Shown in pieces: positions 8,829 through 18,184 of a stretch of 64,000 bases of DNA. This DNA comes from Tritrichomonas musculus (lineage: Eukaryota; Parabasalia; Tritrichomonadida; Tritrichomonadidae): the NCBI GenBank assembly GCA_039105265.1, contig JAPFFF010000072.1, forward strand, positions 186,001 to 250,000, read 5' to 3'. The translations under genes and the position numbers were made by a program. How positions within the stretch are numbered: position 1 is the first letter of the stretch; each line of letters begins with the position of its first letter. The notes under the pieces are model-generated. The model worked only from the letters and a program-made list of their open reading frames with translations, was not told where the DNA came from and did no database searches.

Positions 8829-11252
8829 ATGTACATTAGATATAGATGGAATAAGGATCCACTAATTAAATTCACCTCTCAAACAGAGAAATCAGATATT
8901 GATTGTTCAGATCAAGATCAGCAATATATCAATCTATACAAAATTAACATTTTTGAATATTTAAAAAAAGATTTCAAAATTTCGACAAATAATAGCTCAT
9001 ATATGTTTAACATCGAAATTTTAAAAGAGATAAGTTCAGTAATATCTCAACATATTATAGATAATCAACTAGATTATCATTATCATCTCAACATGGACGA
9101 CGATGGGAATATTCTTGGAAAATTCGAAAGTATTCTCGATGGAAATCCAATTATTTTAGAAGAACAAGAGTTTTCTATTTTTAATCAAATAATCAATAAT
9201 TTAAAAATACAAGGTTTAATAGATTTAATAGAAAAGCAAAAAGAAAAACACAGCATTACTATCAAAATAGAAAAGTCAAGTCTTTTTTATTTCCTTGAAC
9301 AAAATTCTGACACTGATTTTATATTTTCTACAAATAAAAAAGAATACGAATGTAAACGCATTGGTGCTTTATCTTCACAAATCATTAAAAATTTTATTGA
9401 AGAAAATCCAACAGCAGACAAATATTATTATGATTTTGATGATGAATTTGATGAATTCAAACATATTTGCGACTTATTCAATTTTCAACTTGTTTTTCTG
9501 TCAAGCAGCAACATGCAATCACTAAAGAAGATTGCTGAAGAACTAAAAATTGATGCTATTTTAGATGATATAAACAAAAACATTGAAGAAAATGAAAAAA
9601 TGATTGCTTCAATAAATGAACAACAAGAACTTATTGATTCAATTGATGAATTATTGAATTGGCTGTGTAACTTAAACGAAGAAAACATTTCTTCTGTTAA
9701 AGATTCTATTGTGAACTCGTTATGGTCACAAACAGAAGACAACATCAAAGAATTAGCAGCCTATATCATTCAAGCTTCTGAAACAAATATTTTAAAAAAT
9801 CAAACAATCGTTGATTTATTAATTCAGCTTGATCAAGAATCGGGTCAAACAAACCAATTGAAAAAGTTACTACCTTTCATTATTAAAAAATCGTTAGATT
9901 TATTTGGAAAAACAGAACAAAACTGTTCATTTGTTTACAATTTATATAAAAGAAAGCTTATTTCAGAAGCTACAATTAATCATAAATTAAATAACGCATT
10001 TTCTGAGAAGCCAAAAAAGCCAACTAACAATAGATGGAGGATGAAAGTAATCTGCCCTACAATTAATGAATCACAAAATATCATTGATTGGTTTCTACCA
10101 GAAATCGTTCAAATTGAAGATTTACGTGAAAAAGTTTTAAAAAAGCATGAAGAATTTCTTCAAATATATTGGCCAGACAACATTGAAGATCACAAGAAAA
10201 TGCGAGACAATGGTGAACCGTTTGATGAGATTACGTTATCATTACGTCATGATGATGTTGATAAATTCCAGCATATCATATCGATGTCTAATATTGATAT
10301 TACAAAAAATGTTGTTCCATACAACATTTTTGAAGATTATGTTAAAAATGGGAAGACAAGTTATCTTGATTACGCAGCTGCTTATGGATCAATCAGATGT
10401 TTTAAATACTTATTGTTAAATCATGCTGTTATGTCCCAATATACAAATGGTTGTGCAATTCATGGTGGCAACAATGAAATTATTCAAATTGTTCACCAAC
10501 AAAACTCACCAAAACCAGAAACAAATGGAAGTAGAAGCATGATAAATGTAATTCCTTCTATTATGAAGCATGAAAATGATATATTTGACTGGATAATTAA
10601 TCAATCTAATATTTTGTATGACCTGGGATCATTTTCAAGCAATTTGGCATTATTCTCACTTGAAAATGGCAATATTCATTCATTTGTTGAAATAATTATT
10701 CATAGACTCTGCTCTTTTAAACCTCAAAGCATACTATTCTGGCTTTTATGGGCTGCAAAGAATGGATTTTATAGATTGATGCTATTTATATACAATGTTT
10801 TTAAACAAAAAATCAAAGATGTTAAAATAGAGAAAAAAGATGATTTCTATCAACCAGAAAATTTGTTTTCCGTTATTTCGTTTGGTAATTTATCAATTTT
10901 TAAAATTCTTTATCAATTTTTTGATGAAGATCAATATGATTTATTATTGTTTTATGTAATGAAATATGATTATACAAAATATAATGCAGATATTGTATCT
11001 GAAATGTTCACAAATCATCATTTTGATTCGGAAAAATCAGTTTTCTTTAACTATTTCACTCATTTTATTTCTACTCATGGAATTTCAGAAGAAGCTCTGA
11101 AATTATTTGATGAATATGACAGCAAACACAACGAGAACTTTTATTCCACCATAACTGAATCTGAACAAAAACATATATATTCAACTAATAAATTAGAAAA
11201 ACTTATTTCTATATCGAAATTCTCATGGACAAACTATTATATGTATCGCTAA
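8829..11252 (+). CDS. Large DUF3447-type protein with BTB-like N-terminal half
   Basis: 807 residues from an ATG placed just behind the 40-bp repeats. The C-terminal half has DUF3447/ankyrin features: LSLRHDDVDKFQHIIS near residue 470, then SYLDYAAAYGSIRCFKYLL near 515, an AIHGGNNEIIQIV helix, and a KHENDIFDWIINQ block. The N-terminal half has two segments resembling BTB-like domains of trichomonad proteins (SDTDFIFSTNKKEYECKRIGALSSQIIKNFI at about 156-188, then FEYLKKDFKI-type helices). A helical region rich in E/N/I follows at about 225-320. No signal peptide or membrane segment. The stop is TAA within TAAA, the trichomonad polyadenylation signal. Probably a cytosolic scaffold; no catalytic motif seen. 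Confidence 0.7.
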   Translation: MYIRYRWNKDPLIKFTSQTEKSDIDCSDQDQQYINLYKINIFEYLKKDFKISTNNSSYMFNIEILKEISSVISQHIIDNQLDYHYHLNMDDDGNILGKFESILDGNPIILEEQEFSIFNQIINNLKIQGLIDLIEKQKEKHSITIKIEKSSLFYFLEQNSDTDFIFSTNKKEYECKRIGALSSQIIKNFIEENPTADKYYYDFDDEFDEFKHICDLFNFQLVFLSSSNMQSLKKIAEELKIDAILDDINKNIEENEKMIASINEQQELIDSIDELLNWLCNLNEENISSVKDSIVNSLWSQTEDNIKELAAYIIQASETNILKNQTIVDLLIQLDQESGQTNQLKKLLPFIIKKSLDLFGKTEQNCSFVYNLYKRKLISEATINHKLNNAFSEKPKKPTNNRWRMKVICPTINESQNIIDWFLPEIVQIEDLREKVLKKHEEFLQIYWPDNIEDHKKMRDNGEPFDEITLSLRHDDVDKFQHIISMSNIDITKNVVPYNIFEDYVKNGKTSYLDYAAAYGSIRCFKYLLLNHAVMSQYTNGCAIHGGNNEIIQIVHQQNSPKPETNGSRSMINVIPSIMKHENDIFDWIINQSNILYDLGSFSSNLALFSLENGNIHSFVEIIIHRLCSFKPQSILFWLLWAAKNGFYRLMLFIYNVFKQKIKDVKIEKKDDFYQPENLFSVISFGNLSIFKILYQFFDEDQYDLLLFYVMKYDYTKYNADIVSEMFTNHHFDSEKSVFFNYFTHFISTHGISEEALKLFDEYDSKHNENFYSTITESEQKHIYSTNKLEKLISISKFSWTNYYMYR

Positions 11253-11279
11253 ATCCACTTTTTTTTATATTAATAAAAA

Positions 11280-12417
11280 GGGGAACTTTTTTTAGCCCCC
11301 AAAAATTGAAAGGAAAAATGGGGGAAAAAATGTAAAAATGTGTTTTTTCGCCCCCACTTTTTTGAAAACTTTTTCAATTGAAAATAATCGTAAATTAAAT
11401 TTAAAAAAAGAGCAAAAAAAGCATATTAAAATAAAATAAATGCAAAAAAAAGGAAGTTATATGTTAAAAAACGTATAAAGATAAAAATAACACGAAAAAT
11501 TCTAAAAAACATCAATAATTCTTGATTATTACTTTATTAAGATAAACTATTTAATGATAGATAGAATAAAAAGGGAAAGAATCATTAACTCATACTGGAA
11601 ATTATATATTATCTCAAAAAAAGCCATAAAGCTGGTGTTTATATTAACATGAATAAATTATTATATTTCATATTCATTATAAAAATATGAAAGTATAATG
11701 TCTGGTTTAAGTTTAAGATCATTTTGGGCAAAAAGAAAATGCTGCTGCGTTAAATAATTTAATTAAATTGATCCTAAATAAGAATTAGTGTGTTTCATTT
11801 ATTACCAAAATTTTTGTGAGAATATTTGGTTGTAATAGAAACTTTTTGAAAATATTTTGACCATATAAACTATCAAAAATATTTAAAAAAAATCGTTTAG
11901 TAAAAGCAAAATAAAGTCGTTTAGTTTTTTTAATGAACAACAAAAATAATTAAAAATAGAGAAATTCTTTGGTGAATAAAATAATAAACGATATTCGAAA
12001 ATAATTACATATATATAACCAAAAGCGCAAGAAAAACTTTTAGAATATATAATCTTTGATTAAACAAAACATTATATATAGAGAAAATATTATCAATAAA
12101 ACCTTTAATCATTTTATTTCTATTTAAATTCAAGAGATAAGATGTCCTTTTTACCTATAAATAGAGATAAATAATAATATCCTTTTTTATTTTCAACCAA
12201 TTCTATTTATTTATTTAGTAATATGCATAAAGGAGCTACAAAGAAAAAATATTTTGGGAAATACTTGCGAAATGTAAAGTCTATGGGATGAAAAACACTT
12301 ATGAATAAAAAAAATTGGGGGCTAAAATACAACTTTCAATAAAAAAATAAACAAAAAATCATTTAGCCCCCAAAAAGAAATGTGATATGAAAAATGGGGG
12401 CTAGAATGCATTTTCCC
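11280..12417. mobile_element. 1.14-kb non-autonomous DNA transposon, MULE-like
   Basis: The stretch is flanked by a 9-bp direct repeat, TAATAAAAA, at 11271-11279 and 12418-12426. Its ends are imperfect inverted repeats with the same order of GC boxes in otherwise AT-rich DNA. From the left: GGGGAAC, AGCCCCCA, TGGGGG, CGCCCCCA. From the right, inverted: GGGAAAA, AGCCCCCA, TGGGGGCT, AGCCCCCA. No transposase or other reading frame lies inside. A 9-bp duplication is typical of Mutator-like elements, which are known in trichomonads. Element and duplication are seen; the superfamily is inferred. Confidence 0.6.
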
Positions 12418-12462
12418 TAATAAAAAATATTATTTCTTCTTTGAATTATCAGATATATTATA

Positions 12463-12971
12463 GGGGTCTCAAAAAGTTTTTAGGGCGATATGATGAAGAA
12501 AGGTCAATCTTTTAATACAGAATATTTTATTAATAATGTGCTTGAACCAACAATTGATGAATTTAGAAAAACATCAAAAAAGAAAAAGCTTAAACTCCAT
12601 CTCGATAATTGTAGAGTTCACATCTCGAAAAAATCAAATGAGTGGTATAATAAAAATGGTGTTGTGAGGGTGCCACATCCTCCATACAGCCCAGACTTGG
12701 CACCCTCAGATTACTTTCTTTTCGGATATCTGAAAGAAAAGCTAGCTGGATTATCTTTCACCTCACCTGAAGAATTATTTGACGCAATAACCGAAATCTT
12801 GCATGAAATACCAAGTGACATAATGAACAAGGTTTTTGAATCATGGATAAAGAGATGCGATGAAATAATAAATAATAATGGTGAATATATTAAGTAAAGA
12901 TTATTATATTTTAATATTATAACTTTAATCTGTTTCTTTAATAGTCGCCCTAAAAACTTTTTGAGACCCCT
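12463..12971. mobile_element. Internally deleted mariner element with intact inverted repeats
   Basis: Perfect 26-bp terminal inverted repeats (start GGGGTCTCAAAAAG, inner end TTTTAGGGCGA) lie at 12463-12488 and 12946-12971. They are flanked by TA on both sides (12461-12462, 12972-12973), the target site of Tc1/mariner elements. The element is only 509 bp; full-length trichomonad mariners are about 1.3 kb, so roughly the 5' two thirds of the transposase are gone. Identical repeats suggest recent activity or mobilisation in trans. Confidence 0.92.
12490..12897 (+). pseudogene. C-terminal remnant of mariner transposase
   Basis: 135 codons starting at an ATG right behind the left inverted repeat. 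The second and third catalytic aspartates are present: HLDNCRVH, then SPDLAPSDYFLFG. Exactly 34 residues separate them, the D34D hallmark of mariner. The DNA-binding helix-turn-helix and the first catalytic Asp are missing, so it cannot be an active transposase. The stop is TAA within TAAA. The frame is undamaged. Confidence 0.9.
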
Positions 12972-13044
12972 ATATGAAGGAAAAAAAAATTATATGAACG
13001 GAACTTTATAAAAACATAAAAATAAAAAAGCAAGTTATAATTTT

Positions 13045-13290
13045 TTAAAAAACCGTAACATTTTCTGAATAATGCTTTTTCATATTTGGAATTAAAAACA
13101 GCCCAAACCAAATTCCGAAGAATGATACAATTGCACAAAAAAGAACAGATCCAAATTCACCAAATTCCTTAATTAAAGCATTCTGCAAGTAACCGAACCA
13201 AATTCCCATGAATTGGTTAACAAATGTGTTAATTCCACCTCTTTCAATCATGAGTGATTCAAACAGGGATGGGATTCGGGACGTAATATT
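13045..13290 (-). pseudogene. Fragment of a membrane transporter, possibly MFS C-terminus
   Basis: On the minus strand an open segment (ITSRIPSLFESLM, then INTFVNQFMGIWFGYLQNAL) leads into a hydrophobic helix (GSVLFCAIVSFFGIWFGLFL) and ends PNMKKHY. This resembles the last two helices and the PxxK tail of sugar-transporter-type MFS proteins. Upstream is a poly(A/T) tract and no more coding sequence. The resemblance is by eye only, and it could be another transporter family. Confidence 0.4.
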
Positions 13291-13299
13291 TGTTATACA

Positions 13300-13339
13300 T
13301 CAAAAAAAAAAAAAAAAAAAAAAATAAAAATCAAAAAAA
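13300..13339 (-). terminator. Pol III T-run downstream of tRNA-Ala
   Basis: Directly behind the tRNA 3' end the minus strand reads a T7 run and then a T-run of over 20, which fits an RNA polymerase III terminator. Confidence 0.6.
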
Positions 13340-13411
13340 TGGATGATAGGGGAGTTGAACCCCTGGCCTCCACTATGCTAAAGTGGCGCTCTACCACTGA
13401 GCTAATCACCC
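13340..13411 (-). tRNA. trnA-AGC: tRNA-Ala (AGC)
   Basis: The minus strand folds into a 72-nt cloverleaf. The acceptor GGGTGAT pairs with ATCATCC and includes a G3:U70 wobble, the identity element of tRNA-Ala. The D arm is GCTCAGTGGTAGAGC, the anticodon stem is CCACT/AGTGG with loop TTAGCAT (anticodon AGC), and the T arm has loop TTCAACT. The discriminator base is A. No intron and no encoded CCA. Confidence 0.95.
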
Positions 13412-13638
13412 TTCATGTTTAACTCCTTATTTGACTCTTTTTTAACAACTAAAATGTAATTTTATAAATAAAATTTAATAACCTAAAGATTTCAAAAACA
13501 AAACAATACAATAATAAAACAATAAAAATTGGTGTTTGGTTGTTTATTTACCATGTTTTTTATTTTTACTTCTTTTTAGTCTGAAATAAAAGTGATAATA
13601 TATATCATATATATATCGATATACATCATTCTGTTATT

Positions 13639-14685
13639 TCAATTGACTATCTTTTTTTCTGAAGCTATTTTCTTCATTTTTTTAGTCATATTTTTCAAGC
13701 TGCCAATAATTTTTTTTGCTTTTTTATTTGCTTTTACTTTCACTGCCTTCTTTTCTTTCGAAGTAGAAGCAACAGTGGCAATTTTAGCAGGAGCAGAAGC
13801 GTATTTCTTATCTTCTTTCATTTCTTTAACAAGTTTTTGCAGATTTACATGATCAGCATTTCTGTCGATTTCAATAGGTAAAAAATTGAAATTAGGAATG
13901 AAAAGAAAATAATTAATTACTGGAGCTGAAAAAACATTGGTTATGACTGCCAAAATGAAATGTGATGTCTTATGATTTATATCATGCATGAATTTTTTCT
14001 GTGCTGAACTGATTTTGTGTCCTCTTGTTGATTCATTCGTTGATTTAACCTCGAAGTAATATTTATTCTTTTCAGAATCTTCTGCATATATATCATAATG
14101 CTCACCATCTTCCTCAATGAAATATTGATTACCGTTGTTTAATGTAATGGATGGAAGATTTCGATTTTGGGATAATCCATTCCATTCGATTTTTGTGAAG
14201 CATTGCATTTTAGCAATATCTTCATAAGTCAGACCTTCACCATTATATCCAATCAAAAAGCCTCGATCTTTTTCTTGGTTTTGGATTTTTCTTGATTTTC
14301 GTGTTGTTAAGTTATTATTTTTTGAATCTTCTTCATCTGAAGATGAAGAGTCCGATGTATTTGTTTGAATTATTGTAACTTTGTTGCTTGCCTTTGAGTT
14401 TTGTTTCTTTTTATTTGTATTATCTTTTCTTTCTGTTTGGTTTAATTTCTTCTTTTTTTGTTTTTTTGTAGAAGGCAAAGTTTCATTGGTTGGCAGTAAT
14501 CCTTTAACTAATTGTTCAATCATATCTAGTTTATTGAGTATGATCGAATTTCGTTTTTCTATTTCTTTGAGGTTTTTCGAATCTGTGGATAAAGTATTAA
14601 GCATCCAATCAAATTGACTAATACAGTCATCCAAAGAATTATCTCGCATTCTTATTCTTTTTGCGGTATTCGATTTGGGAATCAT
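13639..14685 (-). CDS. DUF3883-like PD-(D/E)xK nuclease-fold protein with basic tails
   Basis: The first ATG of the frame gives MIPKSNTAKRI at 14685; the frame upstream has no ATG. 348 residues. The N-terminal part is a predicted helix, then a Lys-rich linker (KKQKKKK, KDNTNKKKQN) and a Ser/acid patch (SDSSSSDEEDS). Residues about 150-290 hold an alpha/beta domain with HYDIYAEDSEKNKYYFEVKS, followed by ISSAQKKFMHDI and SHFILAVI. The D-x(n)-EVK arrangement plus a following helix and strand is the pattern of DUF3883, a restriction-endonuclease-like fold. The C-terminus is strongly basic (VKVKANKKAKKII), which suits nucleic-acid binding. Possibly from a mobile or bacterial source; activity unproven. 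Confidence 0.55.
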   Translation of the reverse strand: MIPKSNTAKRIRMRDNSLDDCISQFDWMLNTLSTDSKNLKEIEKRNSIILNKLDMIEQLVKGLLPTNETLPSTKKQKKKKLNQTERKDNTNKKKQNSKASNKVTIIQTNTSDSSSSDEEDSKNNNLTTRKSRKIQNQEKDRGFLIGYNGEGLTYEDIAKMQCFTKIEWNGLSQNRNLPSITLNNGNQYFIEEDGEHYDIYAEDSEKNKYYFEVKSTNESTRGHKISSAQKKFMHDINHKTSHFILAVITNVFSAPVINYFLFIPNFNFLPIEIDRNADHVNLQKLVKEMKEDKKYASAPAKIATVASTSKEKKAVKVKANKKAKKIIGSLKNMTKKMKKIASEKKIVN

Positions 14686-15297
14686 ATAAAAAAATTGATA
14701 TGAAAAATTGTTTTCATTCAACAAAATTTAATAAAATTTATAAAATTTTAGATATAAAATTTTCATAAAATTTTGACTATAAACTTAAAGTAAAAAGGCA
14801 GACCACTATTTTTTCCCTCAATTATTATGACATAAAATATTTCTTCTCATTTTTAAAATTTTCTAAAATTTTATCTCAAAATCTTATTTACCAATCTTTT
14901 TTTTTTTACGATTTTCATCAATATCGCAGCAAAAACTTCAAGCAATCGCTAAATAAGCATCAAAGAATTTTTTTACTCTTTAAACATTACAATTTGTTAT
15001 ATTATTTGATCTATTCAGATTTAAAATTTTTAACCAATTTTCAATCAAAAACACCAAATTTCACGTAATACACTCAACAACAAGAAGATGTCATTAAAAA
15101 TTTTCAGTTATGCGCCAAAACAAGGTTTTTTACTCTTTTTATTTTTTGATCGTATCTCATTGAACAGCACGACATAGCGCAGTTCTTATAAGAGAATTAT
15201 TTTTATATTAATTTTCATGAAAATAGAAAGCGATCCTAATGAAAAAAAGAGCAAAACTATTTTTTTTGTAAAACACATTTTTATTCAATTTTAAATC

Positions 15298-17659
15298 ATT
15301 AAGGATAAAGTTGGATTTAAATTTAATTGAAAAAAATTGAAAAAAATTGAATTTGCACAGAAATTATTGAATACGCATTGAATTTATTTCTATAGGTATT
15401 CAATATTTTCAAAGCTCCTCTTAAATCAATCCCAAAAAAACAATTCTCACAGGATTTTCTAATGAATTTTTTGTTGTGCATTATGTTTTAATGAACGTGA
15501 AATCATCGAAATTTTTTGATCATGCCAATAAAATGGTTAGAAAATGATTGCATAAAAAAGTGAAAAAATCAGATATTTGGATCATGTAATGAATAAGTAT
15601 TTACTAATAAAAAGTATATATTAAAAATATGCATTAATTATATATAAAAGTGAATGTAGTTTTGTAGGTCTATCACTGTCATACATGAAATTAAGAGAAC
15701 TTTTTATCGAAATTTTCAGACCTCTTTTTTTTATCTGTTGATTTTATTGAACCCATATTGAAAATATATAAAATCCCGAAGATTTCCAATTAATGTACAT
15801 AATTTATGAAAATATATATAAAATATTCATTTGGAAAATGATATTGGAATATCGTACCATTGAAAAAAATTCAATTATTTTCATATAGGTAGTTGGATCT
15901 TCTAGAAAGAAGCAATTTTGACATTTAGAAAAGGTATGATCATACTAGCTAATATGTCGTTAATAATTCGTTATATCTGAAAATTTAATAAATGAATCAG
16001 AAAAAGAAATATGATTGCATTTTTTGGATTTTCTTGAGTAAAGCCTATATATTTTGATTGTCAATCAATGTATCATACTGCGATACCATTTTGATATGGA
16101 AAAATAGAATCCAAATTGAGAAACTTGTTGTTCAAATTGAACAATTTTGATGAAATTTCTTAATAACGGATAAATTTTGTTTAGTATTCAAATTTCTAAA
16201 ATAAAAATACATATTTTTTAAATATCTTTTTCATTTCTTTTCGATTAAATTGAGTAATTATTAATATAATATATAAATACAATTCTAAAAGATTAATACT
16301 ATTTAAAATAAATTTTAATAGTAATTTAATTGATAAAATTTACATATATGGTGTTTTATTTTTATTTAACTTTTCAATATAGTTTATTATTTCAATGCTT
16401 TAAGTATTTTTTCAATAATCGATAAATATTTCTAATATATTTAAATCAACTTTAATATTTATTTTAAAGTATTGCAAATATAAAAAAATTCCTTAATGAA
16501 ATTAATTGAATTTTAAAAATATTAACTGAAAAATATTTTTCAGAAATAATTATATATTTTTTTCCCTTTTATCTTGTTAAATAAAACAAATTATAAGAAA
16601 AAATATTTAGATTAAAATAAAATAACTGAACTAGATAATAAAAATTAAAAAATATTTTTTCTTTTGATTCTCCAAAAATTAAAGAATAAAAAAATAGAAA
16701 AAACCAATATGTATTTTGAGTTTCTTTTGATTACATATTTGGTTAAATGAATAGAAAAAGTTCAGGAATGGACAAATATTCTTTGAAAAATAATCCTGTG
16801 AGAAATCCAAACAATTGTTCATTTTAAGGATTTGGATTTCCAAACAAAATGATAAATTTGAATTACTTGAACAACCGATTTTATTGAATTTTTCTTATTT
16901 ATTAAGAATACTAGCTCCAATCGATGCTATTGATGATGTATTTTTTTATTTTTTTAAGATTGAAAATTTATATTAACGATTTTTTTTTTTTTTTTGGCTT
17001 ATATACCGTTTTCAGGTAATAAAGATTGGAATTAAATTATTGAAATTTAAATGAGCCTTAGTGAAGAAATTTTTAGAAAACTCACTGAAATATCATAATT
17101 ATTTTTATTCCTTTTAAACTATTATAAAAGATTTTTGCTCATAATCTATGTTATAAAAGATATGATAACAAATGTATATGAATATTATTAATAAAATAGC
17201 CTTTAACACAGATAAAAGAACTCATATCAATTAGGTTTTGGAACAAGAAAACATTTGTTATAATATATATAATATTAATAATATAAAATAATTATTATAT
17301 TTATATGGAATCTTTCTTTAATTTCGGCAAAAAAATTATATTTTTATTTAATAATATTTTTAATTCAATATTTTGAGAAAACAAAAAAAAAATACTCAAT
17401 TATTTGATAATATTGAAATATTGATTTTTTATGATTTTCATATTATCCCTATATAAAATGCATATATTATATTACATATGAATTAATAATGTAAATATTA
17501 GCAATTAATACATAAATACAAATAAAATAAATCTTCTATCATTTGTATAGTAAAATATATGAAAAATAACCAAAAATGATTTTTTTTTAGTATAAAAATT
17601 TACTCAATTTTTTTTGAGGTTCATTCAAAAACTTGAGATAATCCAACTTTATCCTTAAT
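15298..17659. repeat. Pair of perfect 20-bp inverted repeats 2.3 kb apart
   Basis: ATTAAGGATAAAGTTGGATT at 15298-15317 is found again inverted as AATCCAACTTTATCCTTAAT at 17640-17659. The sequence is not simple AT filler, so chance is unlikely. No target-site duplication is evident. A 13-bp part (CAACTTTATCCTT) recurs near 55047. It may mark the ends of an old element with no recognisable content. Confidence 0.5.
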
Positions 17660-18176
17660 CATTGAAAATTAATAAAATTCAATTTGGAAAAAACTCATAC
17701 CATTTTTTGAATATAAAAGCGTATATACGATCAACAATTTGAATATAAAAAATTTATAACGATCATATAAAGTATTCAAATTATATATATTATTTATTAA
17801 AGAAACTTTCAGTTCCTTATAACTTTTTTTGACCTTTCAACCGTTTAGTTTTCAGAAAATTAAAATTTTTAAATGAAAACTATAAAAAAAATATATATCA
17901 AAATTTATCTATATTTAAATAATATTTTGCTTTATAAATTACCGAAAAGCATATAATTGGTATTTTAAATATTAAAAACATAATTAATAAATAAAATTAT
18001 TTAATAATTTATGATATAAAAACAAATTATAACAAATGGCATAATTTTTTTAGAATTTTACAAATTCCACGTAGTACTTTTTGAATTTGTAAATCTCTGA
18101 ATTGATTTCACTTTTTGAATTTTTCTCACTCAAAAAGTGACCATTCAAGAGATTTTATAATTTTTTAATTTTATTT

Positions 18177-18182
18177 TCATTA
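18177..18182 (+). promoter_or_regulatory. Initiator-like element TCATTA
   Basis: Matches the T. vaginalis initiator TCAYTW, with the A (+1) 6 nt before the ATG at 18185. Trichomonad 5' leaders are typically this short. Confidence 0.5.
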
Positions 18183-18184
18183 GA

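Larger units (their letters stand above)
14686..18184. other. 3.5-kb AT-rich gene-free region
   Basis: No frame above about 30 codons looks coding on either strand and no tRNA is seen. Its notable content is one perfect 20-bp inverted repeat (15298-15317 and 17640-17659), listed separately, and AT homopolymer runs. Confidence 0.6.

Noticed and set aside
13592-13852. Hydrophobic 86-codon frame that looks like a membrane protein
   Set aside because: Antisense to the Lys-rich tail of the DUF3883-like protein; AAA codons read as TTT (Phe) give false hydrophobicity.
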